From Chloroflexota bacterium (GTDB taxonomy: Bacteria > Chloroflexota > Anaerolineae > B4-G1), in the NCBI GenBank assembly GCA_003648125.1, contig QMOE01000073.1, forward strand, positions 1 to 8,346: 8,346 nt of DNA. Reading direction: 5' to 3'. The position numbers were made by a program, and so were the translations under genes. Below, one piece after another: positions 5,403-8,346 of the stretch. The notes beneath the pieces were generated by a model. It searched no databases, was not told the origin of the DNA, and saw nothing but the letters and a program-made list of their open reading frames with translations. Each line of letters starts with the position of its first letter. The first letter of the stretch is position 1.

Positions 5403-6539
5403 ATGTCGCTGCGCCACCTGCGGGCCATCATCCGCAAAGAGATCAACCACATCCTGCGCGATAGAGCCACCTTCATCCTGGTCATGCTAGCTCCCCTGGC
5501 GATGCTCTTTATATTTGCCTACTCGCTGACGGTGGATATCAAACACGTGTCCATCGCTGCGTTGGACTATGACCGCAGTTCGACCTCGCGCGCTTTTGTC
5601 CAGCGGGTCACAGAGGGGGATGACCTGGATTTGTACGCCTACGTAGACACGCTGGATGAGATCGAGAATCTGCTGACGAGAGACAAAATCAAGGCCGCGT
5701 TGGTCATCAGCCCAGACTTTGAGCGCGACCTGCTGACCTTGCGGGGGATGGGCTTGCAGATTATCATCGACGGGACGGAGCCGCAAAGCGGCGGCTTTGC
5801 CGTGGAGCAGGTTGGGGGGCGGGCCGAGGCATTCGTCAGCGAGTTGCTGGCTGTTCAGATAGAGCAAGCAGGACAGGGGCAAACCCTGTCCCTACAGCCG
5901 ATTGATTTGCACGTGCGCGCCCTGTACAACCCGGCCCTGAAACCCAGGGTAGACATGGTGCCCGGCCTGATTTCCATGATGCTCGGCTTTCCGGCCCTGT
6001 CCGTGGCCCTGACGCTGGCCCACGAGCGCGAACACGGCACGTTGGAGCAGGTGATGGTCACACCGGTGGGACGCGCCGAACTTTTGCTGGGCAAGATGAT
6101 TCCCTACGTCATCGTCGGCTTGATCAATGTGATCGTGATGCCGGTCGTCGCCAGGGTGGTGTTCCGTATTCCCTTTAACGGTAGCTTTCCCCTGTTTTTC
6201 CTGCTCTCTGCGGTTTTTCTGTTTGCGATACTTGGCATGGGGATGATTATCGGCGTGTTTATGCGCACCCAGCCGACCGCGCTGGCGCTCTCCTTCCTGC
6301 TCATCTTTTTCCCTGGTTTCTTCATGACCGGCATATTCTTCCCCATCGCTGCCATGCCAGAGATGATGCGCATGGAGGCCATGGTCTTACCCGGAACTCA
6401 CTACGCCGTCATCACCCGGGGCGTGTTCTTGTCTGGCGTGGGATTGGACGTGCTCTGGCCGTATGGGGTGATGCTCGTGGGGTTGGGGATCGCGTTTATG
6501 GCCGTTGCTGCGCTCTTTTTCAAGAAAAAACTGGGGTAG
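5403..6539 (+). CDS. ABC-2 type exporter permease, YbhS/YbhR-like
   Basis: Membrane subunit, 378 residues. One N-terminal helix (about 22-42) leads to a large extracytoplasmic domain (about 43-185), followed by about five helices (about 186-206, 230-254, 261-286, 291-316, 348-373). The cytoplasmic motif HEREHGTLEQVMVTPV (207-222) before LLLGKMIPY is characteristic of this permease family. Ribosome site GGAGGG (5392-5397) lies within the end of the ATPase gene, five bases from the ATG, so translation is coupled. A perfect GTAG-type hairpin repeat (5871-5895) sits in frame at residues 157-165 (GQGQTLSLQ) of the extracytoplasmic domain. It should pair with the permease at 7076 to form a heterodimer, as YbhS and YbhR do; the substrate is unknown. 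Confidence 0.92.
   Translation: MSLRHLRAIIRKEINHILRDRATFILVMLAPLAMLFIFAYSLTVDIKHVSIAALDYDRSSTSRAFVQRVTEGDDLDLYAYVDTLDEIENLLTRDKIKAALVISPDFERDLLTLRGMGLQIIIDGTEPQSGGFAVEQVGGRAEAFVSELLAVQIEQAGQGQTLSLQPIDLHVRALYNPALKPRVDMVPGLISMMLGFPALSVALTLAHEREHGTLEQVMVTPVGRAELLLGKMIPYVIVGLINVIVMPVVARVVFRIPFNGSFPLFFLLSAVFLFAILGMGMIIGVFMRTQPTALALSFLLIFFPGFFMTGIFFPIAAMPEMMRMEAMVLPGTHYAVITRGVFLSGVGLDVLWPYGVMLVGLGIAFMAVAALFFKKKLG
5871..5895 (-). repeat. Single REP-like unit inside the permease coding sequence
   Basis: GGACAGGG (5871-5878) and CCCTGTCC (5884-5891) form a perfect 8-base-pair stem around GCAAA, followed by CTAC (5892-5895). On the minus strand this is GTAG, then the stem, then loop TTTGC, the same plan as the halves of the element at 4404-4451 (GTAG, 7-bp stem, TTGCT or TTGTT loop). 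The reading frame is preserved, adding about nine Gly/Gln/Ser/Leu-type residues to a variable part of the extracytoplasmic domain. The hairpin is directly visible; that it is an inserted repeat is inference. Confidence 0.6.
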
Positions 6540-6542
6540 TGG

Positions 6543-6593
6543 GCAAGTTTGCAAGTGGGCAAGTGGCAAGTTTGCAAGTTGCAAGTGGCAAGT
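6543..6593 (+). repeat. Array of seven GCAAGT units
   Basis: GCAAGT occurs at 6543, 6551, 6559, 6566, 6574, 6581 and 6588, with a period of 7 or 8 bases and short T/G spacers. The array begins three bases after the stop of the permease gene and ends just before the AGGAGAGG ribosome site of the four-helix-bundle gene. Units are too short and irregularly spaced for CRISPR. Related units, partly inverted, occur on the other side of that gene. Confidence 0.85.
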
Positions 6594-6604
6594 AGGAGAG
6601 GGCT

Positions 6605-7027
6605 ATGAAAGGTAGCATCAAGAGTTTTGAGGCTTGGCAGGAGACGGTTCACTCTACCATTCGCAAGGATCCGTTGTGAGAGTTTCAGATTTACCAGAAG
6701 GCGTTGTTTCTCTATGACTTGACCTGGGAGGATTGTGGACATTTGCTGAAGGATAGACGCGGCAAAGAGGTGGCGGCGCAGTTGATTCGCAGCGTGGGAG
6801 CCATCAGTGCCAATATTGAGGAAGGTTATGGACGGGGCTATGGCAAGGATTATGCCTATCGCCTGCGAATCGCACAGGGGGAGGCCCGTGAGTCACGCGG
6901 TTGGTACTGGCGAGGGCGCAAGTTGCTGCCTGCCGAGGTACTCGACCACCGATTGAAGCTATTGAGCGAGATTGTCGCAATGTTGGTCCCCAACATCAAA
7001 AAACAACGCAATTACAAAAGCAAGTAG
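6605..7027 (+). pseudogene. Four-helix-bundle protein (23S rRNA IVP-like), nonsense-disrupted
   Basis: The frame from ATG 6605 to TAG 7025-7027 would encode about 140 residues of the four-helix-bundle family first known from 23S rRNA intervening sequences. Recognisable segments are IRKDPL, then EFQIYQKALFLYDL, IRSVGAISANIEEGYGRG, GKDYAYRLRIAQGEARES, RGWYWRGRKLL and EVLDHRLKLLSEIV. A TGA at 6677-6679 (codon 25) interrupts it exactly where relatives, as I recall them, have tryptophan (DPLW), so a single TGG to TGA change explains it. Ribosome site AGGAGAGG (6594-6602) precedes the ATG, and the frame is otherwise intact, so the loss looks recent or may be a base-call error. A TTG at 6704 could start a 107-residue remnant. 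It separates the two permease genes and looks like a foreign insert. Molecular function of stand-alone members is not established; relatives include Avd of diversity-generating retroelements. Confidence 0.8.
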
Positions 7028-7065
7028 GCAAGTGGTGCAACTTGCACACTTGCAACTTACAACTT
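7020..7065. repeat. Mixed-orientation GCAAGT array after the four-helix-bundle gene
   Basis: Two direct units (GCAAGT at 7020-7025 and 7028-7033) are followed by two exact inverted units (ACTTGC at 7040-7045 and 7048-7053) and two degenerate ones (ACTTAC at 7056-7060 region, ACTT at 7062-7065). The first direct unit supplies the last codon (AAG) and part of the TAG stop of the four-helix-bundle gene. With the array at 6543-6593, the gene is bordered by partly inverted copies of one hexamer. Confidence 0.75.
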
Positions 7066-7075
7066 GAGGAAGACT

Positions 7076-8200
7076 ATGCTAAAGCGAGTTTGGTCCCTCG
7101 TCGTCAAAGAATTCATCCACCTGATCAACGATTGGTGGCTGCCGGCCTTTATGCTCTTTGGCGGCGTGCTCGAATTGTTAGCGGTCGGCTGGGCCACATC
7201 CCGCCCGATCACGAACCTGCCGCTCATGGTGCTGGATCAAGACCAGAGCGCGGCCAGCCGGGCCGTGGTCACTGCCCTGGAGAACACGGGCATATTCGCG
7301 CTCGAGGGGCAGGTTGCCGATATGGACGTCATCCAGGATGCTCTTGACCGCGGGCAGATCAACGCCGCCGTCATCATCCCGCCCGACTTTGACAACGAGC
7401 TGGCCTCCCTCACGGGCCGACCCACACTGGCAGTCTTGCTCAACGGGGCCGAGAGCATCCCGGCGACGGCCGCCCTGCGGGCGGTTGAGGGGGCCGTCAG
7501 CGATATGGGGCAGCGCATCATGATTGACCGTCTGGGATTGAGAGCGAATGACTTTGCCGGTTTCGAGCCTAGCCTGCGGGTCTGGTTCAACGAAACTCTC
7601 AGCGAGGCGCTCTACACCACACCCTCTGAACTGGGCCTGATGTTAGAGTTCACCGTGTTGCTCTTTGCCGCGCTCTCCTTTTCCCGCGAGCGCGAGTTGG
7701 GCACGTTGGAGCAACTGCTCGTTATGCCGTTCTCTGCGTTAGAGATCATCATCGGCAAAGCCATCCCGGTCATTCTAGTGGGCTTTTTCGACTTTGTGCT
7801 CATGCTCAGTATGACACACCTTGCTTTTGGCGTTCCCGTCCGGGGATCATTGCTCCTGCTGCTTGCCCTGGCCTTTGGCTACCTGCTGGTCGAGTTGTGC
7901 AAGGGGATGGTCATCTCGGTCATGTCCCGCACCCAGCACCAGGCGTTTCTGGTGGTGATGATGATTGGCATGGCGGATTTTATGTTCACCGGATACGCCG
8001 CCCCGGTCGAATCTATGCCCCAGATCGTGCAGTGGGTGGCGAACGTGATTCCCGCCTATCACTGGATGACTATCATGCGGGGCATCTTGCTCAAGGGGAC
8101 CGGCCTGGATGTGCTGTGGCCGAATGTGCTGGCGCTGGCGGCGTTGGGATTAGTGATCGGCGCGTTCTCTCTGCGCTACGTGAGGCGGGCGCTGGACTGA
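7076..8200 (+). CDS. ABC-2 type exporter permease, second YbhS/YbhR-like subunit
   Basis: Membrane subunit, 374 residues, paralogous to the permease at 5403. Topology is the same: N-terminal helix (about 20-40), extracytoplasmic domain (about 41-180) and a C-terminal helix bundle (about 185-204, 226-250, 257-284, 289-310, 347-368). The family motif SRERELGTLEQLLVMPF (203-219) precedes LEIIIGKAIP. The C-terminal GILLKGTGLDVLWPN mirrors GVFLSGVGLDVLWPY of its paralogue, supporting duplication and pairing. The ATG at 7076 is preferred because GAGGAA (7066-7071) sits four bases upstream; a TTG at 7064 would overlap that site. The four-helix-bundle unit separates it from its partner gene, so it now has its own ribosome site next to the GCAAGT array. 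No membrane-fusion (YbhG-like) gene is in the window. Confidence 0.92.
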   Translation: MLKRVWSLVVKEFIHLINDWWLPAFMLFGGVLELLAVGWATSRPITNLPLMVLDQDQSAASRAVVTALENTGIFALEGQVADMDVIQDALDRGQINAAVIIPPDFDNELASLTGRPTLAVLLNGAESIPATAALRAVEGAVSDMGQRIMIDRLGLRANDFAGFEPSLRVWFNETLSEALYTTPSELGLMLEFTVLLFAALSFSRERELGTLEQLLVMPFSALEIIIGKAIPVILVGFFDFVLMLSMTHLAFGVPVRGSLLLLLALAFGYLLVELCKGMVISVMSRTQHQAFLVVMMIGMADFMFTGYAAPVESMPQIVQWVANVIPAYHWMTIMRGILLKGTGLDVLWPNVLALAALGLVIGAFSLRYVRRALD

Positions 8201-8214
8201 GCAAGTATGCAGGT
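8201..8214 (+). repeat. Short GCAAGT-like remnant after the second permease
   Basis: GCAAGT (8201-8206) directly follows the TGA stop, and a one-mismatch copy GCAGGT (8209-8214) follows with the 8-base period of the larger arrays. Two units could be chance, but the position, immediately after a permease stop, matches the array after the first permease. Confidence 0.4.
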
Positions 8215-8228
8215 GGGAAGACTCGATG

Positions 8229-8346
8229 CTATTGCCCCAGCCAGCTTTCTACTTCGGCCAATATCTGGCTCAAGCTTGGCTGGTCAGCTGGGGCCAACCG
8301 GTCAGTTGGCCCAATGTGCTTATGATGAGGATGAGTCACGATTTCA
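8229..8346 (-). CDS. C-terminus of a TumE/DUF6516-like toxin (partial)
   Basis: On the minus strand a frame is open from the window edge to TAG (complement of 8229-8231), giving 39 residues. They include HPHHKHIGPTDRLAP followed by SLSQILAEVESWLGQ. The histidine-rich PHHKH(I/V)GP motif followed by a short acidic C-terminal helix is, as I recall it, the end of TumE/DUF6516 toxin-antitoxin proteins, where the paired antitoxin is usually adjacent. It was too short for automated frame listing. The gene converges on the permease at 7076, with only 28 bases between stops and no evident terminator. Family call rests on this motif alone. Confidence 0.6.
   Translation of the reverse strand, partial: EIVTHPHHKHIGPTDRLAPADQPSLSQILAEVESWLGQ

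Noticed and set aside
6677..6679. UGA recoded as tryptophan genome-wide
   Set aside because: The NatA-like, NatB-like, cysteine-rich and second YbhS/YbhR-like genes all end with TGA at sensible lengths, so the standard code applies.
6543..7065. CRISPR array
   Set aside because: Repeat units are six bases with 1-2 base spacers and mixed orientation; no unique spacers and no cas genes.
7064..7075. TTG at 7064 as start of the second permease
   Set aside because: It overlaps the GAGGAA site that ideally serves the ATG at 7076, and the added residues come from repeat-derived sequence.
8291..8312. Perfect 8-bp hairpin GGGCCAAC/GTTGGCCC, plus a longer imperfect inverted repeat from 8234, considered as terminator or mobile element end
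   Set aside because: It lies inside the leftward TumE/DUF6516-like coding frame (GPTDRLAPA region) and has no U-tract in either direction; chance in GC-rich coding sequence is enough.

Overview
The window looks like a chromosomal stretch from a free-living, GC-rich bacterium. The mix of NatA/NatB-like and YbhF/YbhS/YbhR-like exporters, GTAG-type palindromic repeats, a four-helix-bundle ('23S rRNA intervening sequence protein'-like) gene and a TumE/DUF6516-like toxin end is what I would expect of Chloroflexota (Anaerolineae-like) or a similar environmental lineage. That placement is inference; nothing here is a phylogenetic marker. TGA is used as a normal stop by several genes, so the code is standard.

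Layout. A leftward gene starts at 52 and leaves the window; it has a strong Shine-Dalgarno site and a plausible promoter. The 53-449 gap holds that promoter with an overlapping palindrome, a double palindromic repeat (135-178), an orphan rho-independent terminator (261-291) and a rightward promoter (318-346). Everything from 450 to 8200 is read rightward: (1) a NatA-like ATPase and NatB-like permease (450-2616); (2) a cysteine-rich four-helix membrane protein overlapping a flavodoxin plus 2x[4Fe-4S] protein (2692-4103), then a small membrane protein (4138-4407); (3) a YbhF-like ATPase and two YbhS/YbhR-like permeases (4456-8200). Exporter 3 is interrupted between its two permeases by a four-helix-bundle gene with an in-frame TGA, bracketed by arrays of GCAAGT. 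At the right edge a convergent leftward gene ends at 8229; its C-terminus looks like a TumE/DUF6516 toxin.

How the parts fit. Genes 1-2 should form one ABC-2 exporter, probably for ions or small toxic compounds. The ATPase at 4456 with the two permeases should form a second exporter in which the permeases pair. The middle pair looks like a redox module: all ten cysteines of the membrane protein are predicted on the cytoplasmic face, where the ferredoxin-flavodoxin partner would be.

Most notable are the small repeats. Three palindromic units share a GTAG-plus-hairpin plan like REP/REPIN elements: one is in the first intergenic gap, one supplies the stop codon of one gene and abuts the start of the next, and one lies in frame inside a permease gene. 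The GCAAGT-bordered four-helix-bundle cassette is a second, different repeat-associated unit.
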